Assembly (NCBI RefSeq): GCF_017874235.1
Contig: NZ_JAGGLC010000001.1
Span: forward strand, 434,001 to 498,000
DNA from: Halolamina salifodinae
GTDB lineage: Archaea > Halobacteriota > Halobacteria > Halobacteriales > Haloferacaceae
Direction of reading: 5' to 3'
Length of the DNA: 64,000 nt
Under the pieces are notes generated by a model. It ran no database searches, had not been told where the DNA came from, and saw only the letters and a list, made by a program, of their open reading frames with translations. The translations under genes were made by a program, and so were the position numbers. Each line of letters begins with the position of its first letter. Position 1 is the stretch's first letter. Positions 42,375 to 50,357 of the stretch are shown here, in pieces.

Positions 42375-42875
42375 ATGAGCGACCGCTCGCGCTTCGAGAG
42401 GCTGGAGCGCCACGCCACCCCCGGCCCGCGGAACTCCCTGCGGCACTGGCCCGACGCCAAATCCCCGCCCCGCGTGGCGCTGAACTACGTCGTCGTCTGG
42501 CTGATCCGCATCTCCCCCAGCCTCCGACTCAAGAACTGGCTGCTCGCACGGCTTGGTGCCGACGTGGGCGAGGGCGTCTCGTGGGGGCTGGAAGCCACCC
42601 CCGACGTGTTCTGGCCCGAACGCATCACGCTCGGCGACGACGCCATCGTCGGCTACGACGCAACGCTGCTCTGTCACGAGTTCCTGCAGGAGGAGTACCG
42701 ACTCGGCGACGTGGTCGTCGGCGACCGCGCGATGATCGGTGCCGGCGCCATCGTGCTCCCGGGCGTCGAAATCGGCGACGACGCGCAGGTGGCGGCGAAC
42801 TCGCTGGTCGTCGAGAACGTGCCGGCGGGCGAGACCGTCGCGGGCGTTCCAGCAGAACCCCTCGAGCGGGAGTGA
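42375..42875 (+). CDS. Hexapeptide-repeat acyltransferase
   Basis: A 166-residue left-handed beta-helix protein. Hexapeptide repeats run from GADVGEGVSWGLEATPDVFW to the C-terminus (residues about 55-150), with YDATLLCHEF in the middle and RAMIGAGAIVLPGVEIGDDA, then AAGETVAGVPAEPLE in the last coil. This is the O-acetyltransferase type acting on sugars or small molecules; no acceptor can be named. The first 45 residues form two helices. The next gene is convergent and 10 bases away. Confidence 0.87.
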   Translation: MSDRSRFERLERHATPGPRNSLRHWPDAKSPPRVALNYVVVWLIRISPSLRLKNWLLARLGADVGEGVSWGLEATPDVFWPERITLGDDAIVGYDATLLCHEFLQEEYRLGDVVVGDRAMIGAGAIVLPGVEIGDDAQVAANSLVVENVPAGETVAGVPAEPLERE

Positions 42876-42884
42876 CCGCTGACC

Positions 42885-43679
42885 TCAATCGTCGTGGACG
42901 ATCACGATGCCGCCTTCGAACACCTGATCGTTCGGGACGATGTACTCCTCGCCGTCGGCCTCGATGTGGGTGACGAACACGTCGATCTCCTGTACCACGC
43001 CGTGCTCGTCGCCGATCTTCACCGAGTCGCCGATGCCGTAGGGCTCGTTCAGGAACAGATAGAGCCCGGCGGCCGCCGAGGAGAGCATCTGCTTGCCGGC
43101 GACGGCGCCGAAGACCACGAGCGCCAGCGCGTACAGCGCCAGCAGGACGACCAGCGCGAACGTCGAGACGCCGATCTGGTCCAGCGCGAGCACGAACGCG
43201 ACGTAGAAGACGCTGTACTTCGCCGCGGTCGGGATGATCCCGATCTGGGGGAGTTTGACGCTCCGAAGTCGTTCGGAGAGGAGGAGTTCGACCTTGTCGC
43301 CGACCACGACGCCGACGATCAGGATCAGCACCGCGACGAACAGGCTGGGGAAGAAGCCGGTCGTCTGGGACCAGAACTGTTCGGCGTAGCTGGGTTCCGC
43401 GACCGAGATGGCGACGATGCCGCCGAGAATCACGATAAACCAGCCCGAGAGCTGTGAGAGGATCGCGACCGTCGACGTGCCGACGCCGCGGGCGGTCCGC
43501 TCGAACGCCGTCCCCTCGATGGTCTCGGGGAGGCCCGCGCGCCGAAGCAAACTGGCGTTGATCTTCACCACCAGCAGGCCGAGTACCACCGCGAGCAGGA
43601 ACACGCTGAGCGCCAGCCAGAACCGTTCGGGCACCGCCCCCAGCGGGCCGGCGAGTTCGAAGCCGGGCTGGAGCGCCAT
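42885..43679 (-). CDS. Small-conductance mechanosensitive channel (MscS family)
   Basis: A 264-residue channel. Three to four TM segments in the first 190 residues; the pore helix is the Gly/Ala-rich AVAGKQMLSSAAAGLYLFLN, followed by NEPYGIGDSVKIGDEHGVV, the classical MscS beta-domain entrance. Domain order and length agree with MscS without its C-terminal alpha/beta part. It overlaps the dacZ stop (ATGA), so it is made together with the c-di-AMP synthase. It probably opens on hypo-osmotic shock. Confidence 0.93.
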   Translation of the reverse strand: MALQPGFELAGPLGAVPERFWLALSVFLLAVVLGLLVVKINASLLRRAGLPETIEGTAFERTARGVGTSTVAILSQLSGWFIVILGGIVAISVAEPSYAEQFWSQTTGFFPSLFVAVLILIVGVVVGDKVELLLSERLRSVKLPQIGIIPTAAKYSVFYVAFVLALDQIGVSTFALVVLLALYALALVVFGAVAGKQMLSSAAAGLYLFLNEPYGIGDSVKIGDEHGVVQEIDVFVTHIEADGEEYIVPNDQVFEGGIVIVHDD

Positions 43680-44488
43680 CAGTAGTCCTCCGGATCGATC
43701 TCCAGAATCAACTCACCGCCCTTGAACGCCCGCACCATCCCGTCGGACTCCGAGAGCACGATGGCTGTCGCGTTAGTCGCCCGAGTGATGGCGGCGCCGG
43801 CCATGTGGCGGGTGCCAAGCCCCTTCGGGATGTCGACGCCCTCGGCACCGGCCTCGAGGTAGCGGTACGCCGAGACGATCTTGCCCGAGTCGCTGATCAC
43901 GAACGCGCCGTCGAGGCGTGAGAACTCCTTGAGCATCACGTTCACGATGGGGTCGCCGACGTGGACGTGGGACTTCTCGAAGGGGTTGTACGAGAGCGGT
44001 CGGGACTTGTTCATCACCTTCCCGGCGTCCCCGATGACGAACAGCGCGCCGACGGGCTTGCCCTTCTGGCCCTTCTTGCCGAGTTCGATCACGACCTCGA
44101 ACACGTCGCGGATCACCCCGGGGTCGGCCCGGGAGTTCGCGAACAGGTCGTACACCCCGGAGTGCATCGCCTCGTCGACGCGCACCCGGACCAGCGAGTC
44201 GTGGTCGTCGCCGAAGATCCCCACGACACAGGCGACCTCGTCGCCGTCGTCGACGATCCCTCGGTCCATCGCTCCCTCGACCCCGAATCTGATACGGTCC
44301 CGGACGTTCTCGAAGGGGAGCGGCAGTTCGACGTACGTTTCGGCATCGACGGCGTTCTCGGGGGCGACGACGACCACCTCGACATCCGACTCCTCGAACC
44401 GTTCGTAAAACCCGCTACTGGGCGAGAACACGAACACCGCGTCCACACCGTCCGTCAGGTCCTCGAGGAGATCGGCAGGGGTCGTCAT
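43679..44488 (-). CDS. dacZ: Diadenylate cyclase DacZ
   Basis: A 269-residue enzyme that makes cyclic di-AMP from two ATP. The DAC domain occupies the C-terminal half: RLDGAFVISDSG with the DGA motif at residues 193-195, and GLGTRHMAGAAITRAT with the RH(M) motif at 225-230. The N-terminal half is specific to archaeal DacZ. In Haloferax volcanii DacZ is essential and its product helps osmotic balance. The gene is upstream of, and overlaps, the mscS gene, which fits this role. Confidence 0.93.
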   Translation of the reverse strand: MTTPADLLEDLTDGVDAVFVFSPSSGFYERFEESDVEVVVVAPENAVDAETYVELPLPFENVRDRIRFGVEGAMDRGIVDDGDEVACVVGIFGDDHDSLVRVRVDEAMHSGVYDLFANSRADPGVIRDVFEVVIELGKKGQKGKPVGALFVIGDAGKVMNKSRPLSYNPFEKSHVHVGDPIVNVMLKEFSRLDGAFVISDSGKIVSAYRYLEAGAEGVDIPKGLGTRHMAGAAITRATNATAIVLSESDGMVRAFKGGELILEIDPEDY

Positions 44489-44532
44489 TATCAGAGATAA
44501 TCATGCCGCCGGATCAAAGGGTTTGTGGGTTC

Positions 44533-44550
44533 GTCAGACGGGCGTCTGAC
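44533..44550. repeat. Short perfect palindrome between dacZ and the AI-2E transporter
   Basis: gtcagacg/cgtctgac with a two-base loop. The arm gtcagac equals the second truD hairpin arm (9796-9802). It lies 62 bases before the transporter start, so a regulatory or terminator role is possible, or a stray copy of the same palindrome family. Confidence 0.5.
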
Positions 44551-44611
44551 AGCTTCCGACGTTCCTTCGGCTTCCCATACACTTTACAACAGATCACTGA
44601 GTCGTATCGGT

Positions 44612-45751
44612 ATGGACGAGAGACGGCTCGTGATCGCGCTGTTCGGAATCGCCGTCGCTGCCGTGATCGGCGCGCTCGCCTATCGGTTCATCGCACCGCT
44701 GACCGTCTCGATCTTCCTCTACTACTCCACGCGACGCTACTTCAAGTCGCTGCGCCGTCTCCGACTCCCGGCACGAGTTCGGGCGGTGACGGTGTTGGCG
44801 TCGCTGGCAGTGCCGCTGGTGTTGCTGATTAGCTACGCCACGGTGCTACTGGTGATCGAGGCCCGGGCGTTCGTCGCACAGTACAACCTGCTCGACGTGG
44901 CGACGACGAACATCGAGTGGCTCGGCGGGATCGACAAGATCCCGGAGTTCACGATCCAAGGACTCTACGCGGCCTATCAGTCGGGGGACCTCTCGCCGTT
45001 CATCGACTTCGCCAGCGCCCACGCGGAGTTCCTGACGACGCTGGTCTCGGGCTTTTTCCTCAACATGTTCGTGGTCGTGATCGTTACCTACTACCTGCTG
45101 ATCGACGGCCACCGCATCCGCGACTGGCTGCTCCGGTTCGACGACGACGCCATCATTCGGGAGTATCTGGAGGCCGCCGACAAGGAGTTGGAGTCGGTGC
45201 TCTTTGGCAACCTCCTGAACGTGATCGCCATCTCGCTGATCGCCATCGCGGCGTTCACCGCCTACAACGCGCTGGTCCCCACGCCCGCCGAAGTGCCCTA
45301 CCCCACGCTGGCGGGCACGCTCACCGGTATTGCGAGCCTGATCCCGGTGGTCGGGATGAAGATCGTCTACCTTCCGCTGACCGCCGTCGCCGCGCTGCCC
45401 ATCGTGCTCGGCGGCGACCAGTCGCTGCTGGTGTACGTCCTCGGCTTCCTCGTCGTCGCCGTCGTCGTCGTCGACACGATTCCGGACATCCTGCTCCGGC
45501 CGATCCTCAGCGGCGAGAACACCCACGTGGGGCTACTGATGCTCGCGTACACGCTCGGCCCAGTGGTGTTGGGGTTCTACGGGCTCTTTTTCGCCCCCAT
45601 CGTGCTCGTGATCGGGCTGACGTTCGGCCAGACCGCGCTGCCGCGGCTGCTGGGCGCCGACGAGGACGAGGGGCTCTCGGCGGACCAGATGCTGCTGAGC
45701 GACTTCACCGAGGAAAGGAGTTTCCGGGACAGCGTTCGGGACCGGATCTGA
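44612..45751 (+). CDS. AI-2E family transporter
   Basis: A 379-residue membrane protein with seven to eight helices. Family marks are the central hydrophilic loop (about residues 85-160) with helices, a GTLTGIASLIPVVGMKIVYLPL segment, and the C-terminal VVDTIPDILLRPILSGENTHVG run with the proline-rich re-entrant helix, followed by LGFYGLFFAPIVLVIGL. Members act as exporters or antiporters for autoinducer-2, Na+/H+ or unknown substrates; none can be assigned. The start ATG matches the begin of the first helix (DERRLVIALFGIAV). Confidence 0.88.
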   Translation: MDERRLVIALFGIAVAAVIGALAYRFIAPLTVSIFLYYSTRRYFKSLRRLRLPARVRAVTVLASLAVPLVLLISYATVLLVIEARAFVAQYNLLDVATTNIEWLGGIDKIPEFTIQGLYAAYQSGDLSPFIDFASAHAEFLTTLVSGFFLNMFVVVIVTYYLLIDGHRIRDWLLRFDDDAIIREYLEAADKELESVLFGNLLNVIAISLIAIAAFTAYNALVPTPAEVPYPTLAGTLTGIASLIPVVGMKIVYLPLTAVAALPIVLGGDQSLLVYVLGFLVVAVVVVDTIPDILLRPILSGENTHVGLLMLAYTLGPVVLGFYGLFFAPIVLVIGLTFGQTALPRLLGADEDEGLSADQMLLSDFTEERSFRDSVRDRI

Positions 45752-45785
45752 GCGGGGTAGGAGCGGATTCTCAATGAACGGGACT

Positions 45786-46024
45786 GCGCGGGACCGGATT
45801 CGAACCACGGTCGGACGTGCTCGCTCGCTTGCGCTCGCTGTGCGCGGCCTCCCTGCTTCGGAATCCGGTCGTGACGATTTTCGTCCTCGCTGTCGCTCGG
45901 ACAGAAAATGCGCGGGACCGGATTCGAACCGGAGCAAGACGGTCGCTCACTTCGTTCGCGCTGCGTCTTGCAGGATCCGAACCGCTCCTGCTCCCTCCTT
46001 CGTTTTCTCGCTCCGCTCGAAAAC
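45786..46024. repeat. tRNA-Leu T-arm copies and palindromes upstream of the integrated element
   Basis: Two partial copies of the tRNA-Leu 3' end (gcgcgggaccggattcgaac) begin near 45787 and 45910, about 123 bases apart, the same distance as from the second to the left attachment site at 46031. Each is followed by palindromes: the first copy pairs with gaatccggtc near 45861-45870; others at 45877-45909 (attttcgtcc against ggacagaaaat) and 46002-46024 (gttttc/gaaaac around tcgctccgctc). They look like scars of earlier integrations or of tRNA copies. Confidence 0.6.
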
Positions 46025-46030
46025 TCAGTC

Positions 46031-46086
46031 AGTGCGCGGGACCGGATTCGAACCGGCGGACCCCTACGGGATAGCGTCCTAAGCGC
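46031..46086 (+). repeat. Left 56-bp attachment repeat
   Basis: Exact copy of 52420-52475: the 3' half of tRNA-Leu(UAG), from the anticodon loop to the acceptor end plus one base beyond. The sequence diverges at both sides. It marks the left end of the integrated element. Confidence 0.92.
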
Positions 46087-46226
46087 GGATGTGCCGTAGG
46101 CACGCTAACGCGCCAATTCCGGGGTGGCACGTCCCGTTTTCGCCTTGTCTACCGGCACAAATGACCGCCTTGCATATAAAACCCCGACCGGGACAGCGTT
46201 AAGCGCGAATCACGCTGACCGGTAGA

Positions 46227-46340
46227 TTATTCGTTTCGAGACTCAATCTCTTGCTCGTAAATCCGGTCAGGGTCGGGTTCGTACTCCGTTTCAGATTCAC
46301 CAATGTCACCGAGATGTGGCGGGTCACATTGGAGTGCCAT
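46227..46340 (-). CDS. Element small protein (37 residues)
   Basis: A 37-residue acidic frame MALQCDPPHLGDIGESETEY with a charged tail ending in SRNE. Its start overlaps the preceding stop (TAATG), which suggests translational coupling. Unknown function. Confidence 0.45.
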   Translation of the reverse strand: MALQCDPPHLGDIGESETEYEPDPDRIYEQEIESRNE

Positions 46341-46657
46341 TATCGACCCTCCTGTTGTTTCTCGACCCGTCCGTACACGTCCATCGCGGAACGCTTGAGA
46401 CGACGGAGTGCATCGGCCCGTTCAACATCCCCGGCGGCTTCGGCTTCGAGTACCTTGTCATCCAGAGACGCCGCGAGTGAGAGCGCACCCTGACGGTATT
46501 GTTCTAATTCTCGCTGGGCAACAGCAAGGTCGTGGATGATGTCCGTCACATCCATCTCTCTGCTGGCATGATGCACCGTTTCAGCCTCGATAAGGCCCGC
46601 AAGAGAGTCGGTGTCTTCAAACCCGAGAGTTTCGAGCGAATCTGTGACGCTACTCAT
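46340..46657 (-). CDS. Element helical protein (105 residues)
   Basis: A 105-residue mostly helical protein: SLETLGFEDTDSLAGLIEAE, HASREMDVTDIIHDLAVAQR, and a long C-terminal helix DVERADALRRLKRSAMDVYG. Its start overlaps the end of the SWIM gene by eight bases. Similar gene pairs are usual in haloarchaeal plasmids. No catalytic residue. It may be a partner or a regulator of the SWIM protein (inference). Confidence 0.6.
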   Translation of the reverse strand: MSSVTDSLETLGFEDTDSLAGLIEAETVHHASREMDVTDIIHDLAVAQRELEQYRQGALSLAASLDDKVLEAEAAGDVERADALRRLKRSAMDVYGRVEKQQEGR

Positions 46658-47171
46658 CGGCCTTCACCTCCGGGTTCGGAGCCTCGAAGCCGTCACGGTA
46701 GCAGGGCCAACAGGGGAGTTCGGCCCCGTCGTTCCAGTCACCACAATCACAGTCGTCGGGTCGCTGGCGGGCCTTATCGCTGTCGTCGTCGGGTTGCAGA
46801 ACCTCAACAGTACCCCCGTCTGTCGCGGCTACCTGTGGGGTTCCAGAAACGTGTTCCCCCAGTTGGGAATCAACCGCTTCGGTGTTGGCCCAGCCGGGGA
46901 TAGCCCACTCGCCCGTAGCGAACCGAACCCGACGTTCGTGTTTGCACAGTTCCCCGTCTTCGAGGTTGTGTTGTTTGTCGGGACAGGTACAGCGGGCTTC
47001 GAGCGCGTCAACACGGTACTCAGAACCGCTTTGCGAGGTGACTGAATACACATCTCCCCCGAGCGGGAGAACTGTCATGTACTCCGTGAGAGCGCGGACA
47101 TCGCGTTTCTGAAGGTCGGTACTTCCATCCGTTACGGCACGTTCAAGTGCCGCCGTATCGTTGGTTTGCAT
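46650..47171 (-). CDS. SWIM zinc-finger protein of the element
   Basis: A 173-residue protein. The SWIM motif is ARCTCPDKQHNLEDGELCKH: CxC, then Cys and His, a zinc site. A second C-rich stretch CDCGDWNDGAELPCWPC lies at the C-terminus. SWIM proteins are common accessory genes of haloarchaeal plasmids and viruses, probably DNA- or protein-binding. I chose the internal ATG (MQTNDTAAL); upstream codons in the frame cover an unlikely, basic peptide. Confidence 0.72.
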   Translation of the reverse strand: MQTNDTAALERAVTDGSTDLQKRDVRALTEYMTVLPLGGDVYSVTSQSGSEYRVDALEARCTCPDKQHNLEDGELCKHERRVRFATGEWAIPGWANTEAVDSQLGEHVSGTPQVAATDGGTVEVLQPDDDSDKARQRPDDCDCGDWNDGAELPCWPCYRDGFEAPNPEVKADE

Positions 47172-47383
47172 GGCCTTTCGGACTCCAAACGAAGGCCATT
47201 GTCCGGGTGCGACAACACCCGGGCGTTCTCTGAAACGCAACGTCCCGAGGGACAACGACCTTCGTATTTCTACCTTAGACGGGAAGATAATAAAACCATC
47301 GGAAAGTCCCTAATGCGCGTGTAAACAACAGTTAGTAACGTCTAAGGTAAAGACTTAAAGTGGCAGAGATACATCATTGAGAC
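47172..47383. other. Divergent promoter region of the element
   Basis: Two hundred bases between the SWIM gene and the winged-helix gene, which diverge. AT-rich runs (gggaagataataaaacc at 47280-47296, agacttaaagtggc near 47349) are candidate TATA boxes on the two sides. A short repeat word, gtaa and gtct(a)aggtaaa, occurs twice. The winged-helix protein may regulate itself here (inference). Confidence 0.35.
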
Positions 47384-47614
47384 ATGGGAAATGATACAAC
47401 CCCCGGGCGAAAGCCGCGAGTGACAGATGACGAGATTCTGCAACTGTTTCGAGAAACAGATGACCCAGTCCTTTCGACTGCCGAAGTGACCGAACAACTC
47501 CCAATCAAGCGAAGTGCGACGTACAAACGGCTATCAGCACTCCGTGACAGCGGGAAGTTGACTGCTAAGGATATTGGTGGTCGGAATACAATTTGGTGGA
47601 TTCCGGGCAACTGA
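47384..47614 (+). CDS. Winged-helix DNA-binding protein
   Basis: A 76-residue protein: VTDDEILQLFRETDDPVLST (helix 1), then AEVTEQLPIKRSATYKRLSA (helix-turn-helix) and SGKLTAKDIGGRNTIWW (wing). This is the compact haloarchaeal winged-helix repressor of plasmids and viruses. It diverges from the SWIM gene. Likely target: its own and the neighbouring promoters (inference). Confidence 0.8.
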   Translation: MGNDTTPGRKPRVTDDEILQLFRETDDPVLSTAEVTEQLPIKRSATYKRLSALRDSGKLTAKDIGGRNTIWWIPGN

Positions 47615-48189
47615 GCTACGTTGCGGCCTTTCTGTGATATTACCGCCTAAGATTCGGAATCGGGGGTCATGGACGGTTCTCTGCCCGTGAGAAAATAGCG
47701 TGTAGGGACGGGGGTAGGTTGTTACACCAGAGATACCCCCCTCCGTGTATCTTTAGTAACCAGCCGCGCACAAAACAGGGTGGATTTCACCAGATTTTCG
47801 CGGGAATCGGCCCGGAACAGTATCAGGTAGGGATGACAGCGATAAGGGCCAGTGGGTTGCTGTTGTCGGTACTAACTTTCCGCAACCAGCCTACGATACT
47901 GCGCGGGCGAGAGACTGGGTTAGAATCCGCTTCAATCACTCTGCTACCTTCTGCCGACCTTATCGGTGCAAACCGTTAAAATACCCAGTGATTATCCGGC
48001 AATATTTGTGGTGAGAGAGATTGCTCTTTCTGGCATTTCAGGCTCCCGCTGTCCGGTCTGACCCTCCGTATATAAGCCAATTACCTTTCATTGTGGTAAG
48101 GAGGACACAGCAGTCCCACCCGTGTATATAAGGGCGTGTCCTTTCATTGTGGTGAGGAAGCTGATTGCCTCCTTGTTCTCAACAACACA
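47615..48189. other. Non-coding region with repeated promoter unit
   Basis: No convincing gene in these 575 bases; one open frame at 47719-47979 has no supporting feature. The region contains an inverted pair of the octamer CGATAAGG (47840-47847 and 47958-47965), two 56-bp-spaced promoter-like units (48068-48097 and 48124-48153) and a third partial copy of the word ttgtggtgag (48006-48015). It may hold an origin or a control region. Confidence 0.5.
48068..48153 (+). promoter_or_regulatory. Tandem duplicated promoter/operator upstream of a RHH-type gene
   Basis: Two units exactly 56 bases apart. Each has gtatataag (48068-48076 and 48124-48132), a strong TATA box, and 16 bases from its start the 14-mer cctttcattgtggt (48084-48097 and 48140-48153). 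The 14-mer lies where the transcription start is expected, so a repressor could bind there. The gene at 48190 is 57 bases after the second unit's TATA. Confidence 0.55.
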
Positions 48190-48327
48190 ATGCGCGGAAC
48201 TACCATCAGAGTTAGTCACGACGAGAAGCGGCGACTGGATGAAGCGGCAGAGGAAATGTGTGGAACTACCGAGGTTCCATACGGCGAAGTCATCGCACAA
48301 CTCGTAGACAAAGCGACCGACGTGTAG
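48190..48327 (+). CDS. Small RHH-like protein
   Basis: A 45-residue protein MRGTTIRVSHDEKRRLDEAA followed by a helix (VIAQLVDKATDV). The strand-helix-helix order is that of a ribbon-helix-helix fold, and two cysteine-free hydrophobic patches agree. It is the first gene after the tandem promoter, so it may be its own repressor. It belongs to the block that leads to rep. Confidence 0.6.
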   Translation: MRGTTIRVSHDEKRRLDEAAEEMCGTTEVPYGEVIAQLVDKATDV

Positions 48328-48388
48328 CGTAGCGACTATCGAATAATTGAGTAGGTCGGTTAGGGCCGACCTTTCAGCACCTTACAAA

Positions 48389-48745
48389 ATGTCAGTAGAC
48401 ACATCTACCAACGACACGGAGAACCGTAAATCTGTCGCTTCTAATACGACAGATTACCAGCACAGCAACGACAGCGAACTAAAATCCCACTTCCAACAGG
48501 GCGGGCGGTACTTCCTCCAAGACCCCGCAACTGGGGAGAGCGTCAATGTCTCTCGGCTGACCGCCTACGCCGAGTACGGCAGGGAAATATACCAACGGGA
48601 CGCACACCACGAGATTCCACTACTGAAAGTGGATGCACCGAAGTTTCTCGATGCACTCACACGGCAGGAACATACGGAGTATCATAAGCAGGAACCCGAC
48701 CCCGTAGAGGTGGACGGCTTCCCCCTGCTTCGAGCGGGGCGATGA
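48389..48745 (+). CDS. Element protein ahead of rep (118 residues)
   Basis: A 118-residue, polar protein of unknown function. The first 45 residues are Asn/Thr/Ser-rich and probably disordered; the rest is helical with SRLTAYAEYGREIYQRDAHH and PLLKVDAPKFLDALTR. Its stop overlaps the rep start by four bases (ATGA), so it is translated just ahead of Rep. It could be a copy-control or Rep-loading protein (inference). Confidence 0.62.
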   Translation: MSVDTSTNDTENRKSVASNTTDYQHSNDSELKSHFQQGGRYFLQDPATGESVNVSRLTAYAEYGREIYQRDAHHEIPLLKVDAPKFLDALTRQEHTEYHKQEPDPVEVDGFPLLRAGR

Positions 48746-49701
48746 GCCAAAGTCGAGATGACTATGCGCCAAACAACAAAAATTCGTCCGGGTTCGCTGA
48801 CACCCACGATACTGAACCCGCTGACCCGACTGCCGCCGACCACGCTACTCGTCGCGGCCTTCCTCTTGCTCCAGAGTCCGTGAAGCCCGACCGTCTCCCC
48901 GACCCGTTCGTCACCGATAAGGGCCGGGCGGTGACGGTGGCTGAAGCCGGTGAGACGTACCTGAAGGTCCAACGGTCCAACTGGCAAGAAGATACACTCA
49001 CGTCGAAGTACGAGCGGCACAAGTCCGAAACGTACCCCCGGATTCTCGAAGCCGACCGGCACTTTCGGGCGAAGTACGACGGCGTCACGACGGCGATGCT
49101 GACGCGCCGACTGTCGCCGCTCGATGAATCGGGCGAGTGGCTGACGCCGTGGGAGTGTAACGAAATGCTCCACGGCGGGGGAGTCCACAAGTCGATTCGC
49201 GGGACGCTGAACTACCAACTGGATGCGTTCAAGTTCGAGTGGATAGCCGTCACCGCACCGACGCGAAGCGCCGGGACTCCCCACGAACACATCTACCTGT
49301 GGATAGACGACCCCGACAACGATGTGACGACTGACCAAATCCTGCCCGCCCGTGACAAACATCTGAAATACTGTGCAAACGCCTACGAGAAGCATCATCA
49401 ATATCGGGCAGACGGAACCGGCGGTGCGGTCACAGTCCAGCACTCCCCCGACCTTATCGGCTCGGTCCCTGACGAGTTCTTCAGCATCGCTGAGAACAGT
49501 CCGACCTACGAGGATACGGGAAAAGTGTTAGCGAACACCGCCGGAGCGCAATATCTCGCTTCCCAACTGGCACACCTGCCGGTCGGTGACTACTACGACA
49601 GCCAGCGGGAGAACCCACCGCAGGCATTGTTTGAAGGCGCGGCGCTTGCGTGGGCCAGCCCGCGCGACTGGTTCCGGGCCGGTCGGGGTGTCCCCTCGTA
49701 G
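48742..49701 (+). CDS. Rolling-circle replication initiator (HUH Rep)
   Basis: A 319-residue Rep. The metal-binding motif is HEHIYLW at residues 181-187, close in layout to haloarchaeal plasmid/virus Reps. A Tyr-rich motif NTAGAQYLASQLAHLP (Tyr271) is the candidate for motif 3 and the nicking tyrosine, although another Tyr, such as in KYCANAYEKHHQY (210-221), is possible. It would nick the element's origin for replication of the excised circle. The N-terminal 60 residues are low-complexity. It overlaps the 118-residue gene. Confidence 0.78.
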   Translation: MSQSRDDYAPNNKNSSGFADTHDTEPADPTAADHATRRGLPLAPESVKPDRLPDPFVTDKGRAVTVAEAGETYLKVQRSNWQEDTLTSKYERHKSETYPRILEADRHFRAKYDGVTTAMLTRRLSPLDESGEWLTPWECNEMLHGGGVHKSIRGTLNYQLDAFKFEWIAVTAPTRSAGTPHEHIYLWIDDPDNDVTTDQILPARDKHLKYCANAYEKHHQYRADGTGGAVTVQHSPDLIGSVPDEFFSIAENSPTYEDTGKVLANTAGAQYLASQLAHLPVGDYYDSQRENPPQALFEGAALAWASPRDWFRAGRGVPS

Positions 49702-49888
49702 CAGAGCGGGGGAGATGACTATGTGCTACGAAGCAGAAAACCGCCCCTCTACCGACCCACCGGCCTGCCAGTTCCCCGGCCCACCAGTAGGGTTGAAGAG
49801 AGCGGTGCGCGTTTCACCGGGGAGCAAGACGGCTGATAGCCGGGTGGCTGGTTTCTGTGGTGTAGCGCATAGTCATCTCGGCATTGCT

Positions 49889-50035
49889 CTACCGGCAGTC
49901 TTCGTCGGGCCACTCTCCCTCAGTAATGTATTCTACCTCTTCATCGGACAGTACGTCTTTGTCTTGAAGAACGCCGACAAGCCGCCCGAACGATTCACTC
50001 AGATACTCGGTTCCAGATTGGCTATCATCACTCAT
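49889..50035 (-). CDS. Small acidic element protein
   Basis: A 48-residue acidic frame MSDDSQSGTEYLSESFGRLV that continues with a helix (GVLQDKDVLSDEEVEYITEG) and ends in DEDCR. Its composition (Asp/Glu over 30 percent) is the haloarchaeal one, against the antisense frame. Unknown function. Confidence 0.5.
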   Translation of the reverse strand: MSDDSQSGTEYLSESFGRLVGVLQDKDVLSDEEVEYITEGEWPDEDCR

Positions 50036-50357
50036 TGCAGTAGGTTGGTTCCGAGCAGGGACAGATGAACGTTTGGAGAGGTATGCCAACACCGATAAGG
50101 GCAGGCGCTGGCCGTCAGTCCCGAAATGCGGCGTAAGGCAACGACCAGCCTGCCACCCCCGACAGTCTGCGGGTCGAAATGTACGCCTCGCTTCGAAATT
50201 TCGCTTTGCAAGAGCAATCAAGACGAACCAACCTCGGGGTCGCGCCAAGCAGAGTACTTCTCTATATTTGGAACGGGCCTCATGGACGGTCGAAGCAACT
50301 TCCTGCAAACTCGGCTGTCCCGCCCGGACCCTTATCGGTGCTAATATGTTTGGACTA
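50036..50357. other. Non-coding region with an inverted pair of the element's octamer
   Basis: I see no supported gene in these 322 bases. It holds a convergent pair of CACCGATAAGG (50090-50100 and 50330-50340, the second inverted) and a GC-rich middle. Candidate positions for a control site or replication origin. Confidence 0.4.

Noticed and set aside
45774-46099. Several overlapping open frames of 60-100 residues
   Set aside because: They translate tRNA-Leu fragments and palindromes (repeated RDRIRTG-like strings), which are frequent false genes next to haloarchaeal tRNAs.
46087-46130. A second, complete tRNA at the left end of the element
   Set aside because: The sequence next to the 56-bp repeat pairs only partly with the acceptor end (about five of seven bases) and its D-arm-like part is not a proper cloverleaf.
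47719-47979. Open frame of 86 residues in the control region
   Set aside because: Composition is not acidic, no start signal, and it spans the octamer pair.
49715-50068. Open frame of 117 residues after rep, starting MTMCYEAENRP
   Set aside because: It has a fair ribosome-binding site but no haloarchaeal amino acid bias after residue 30, and it runs antisense to a better acidic small protein (49889-50035).
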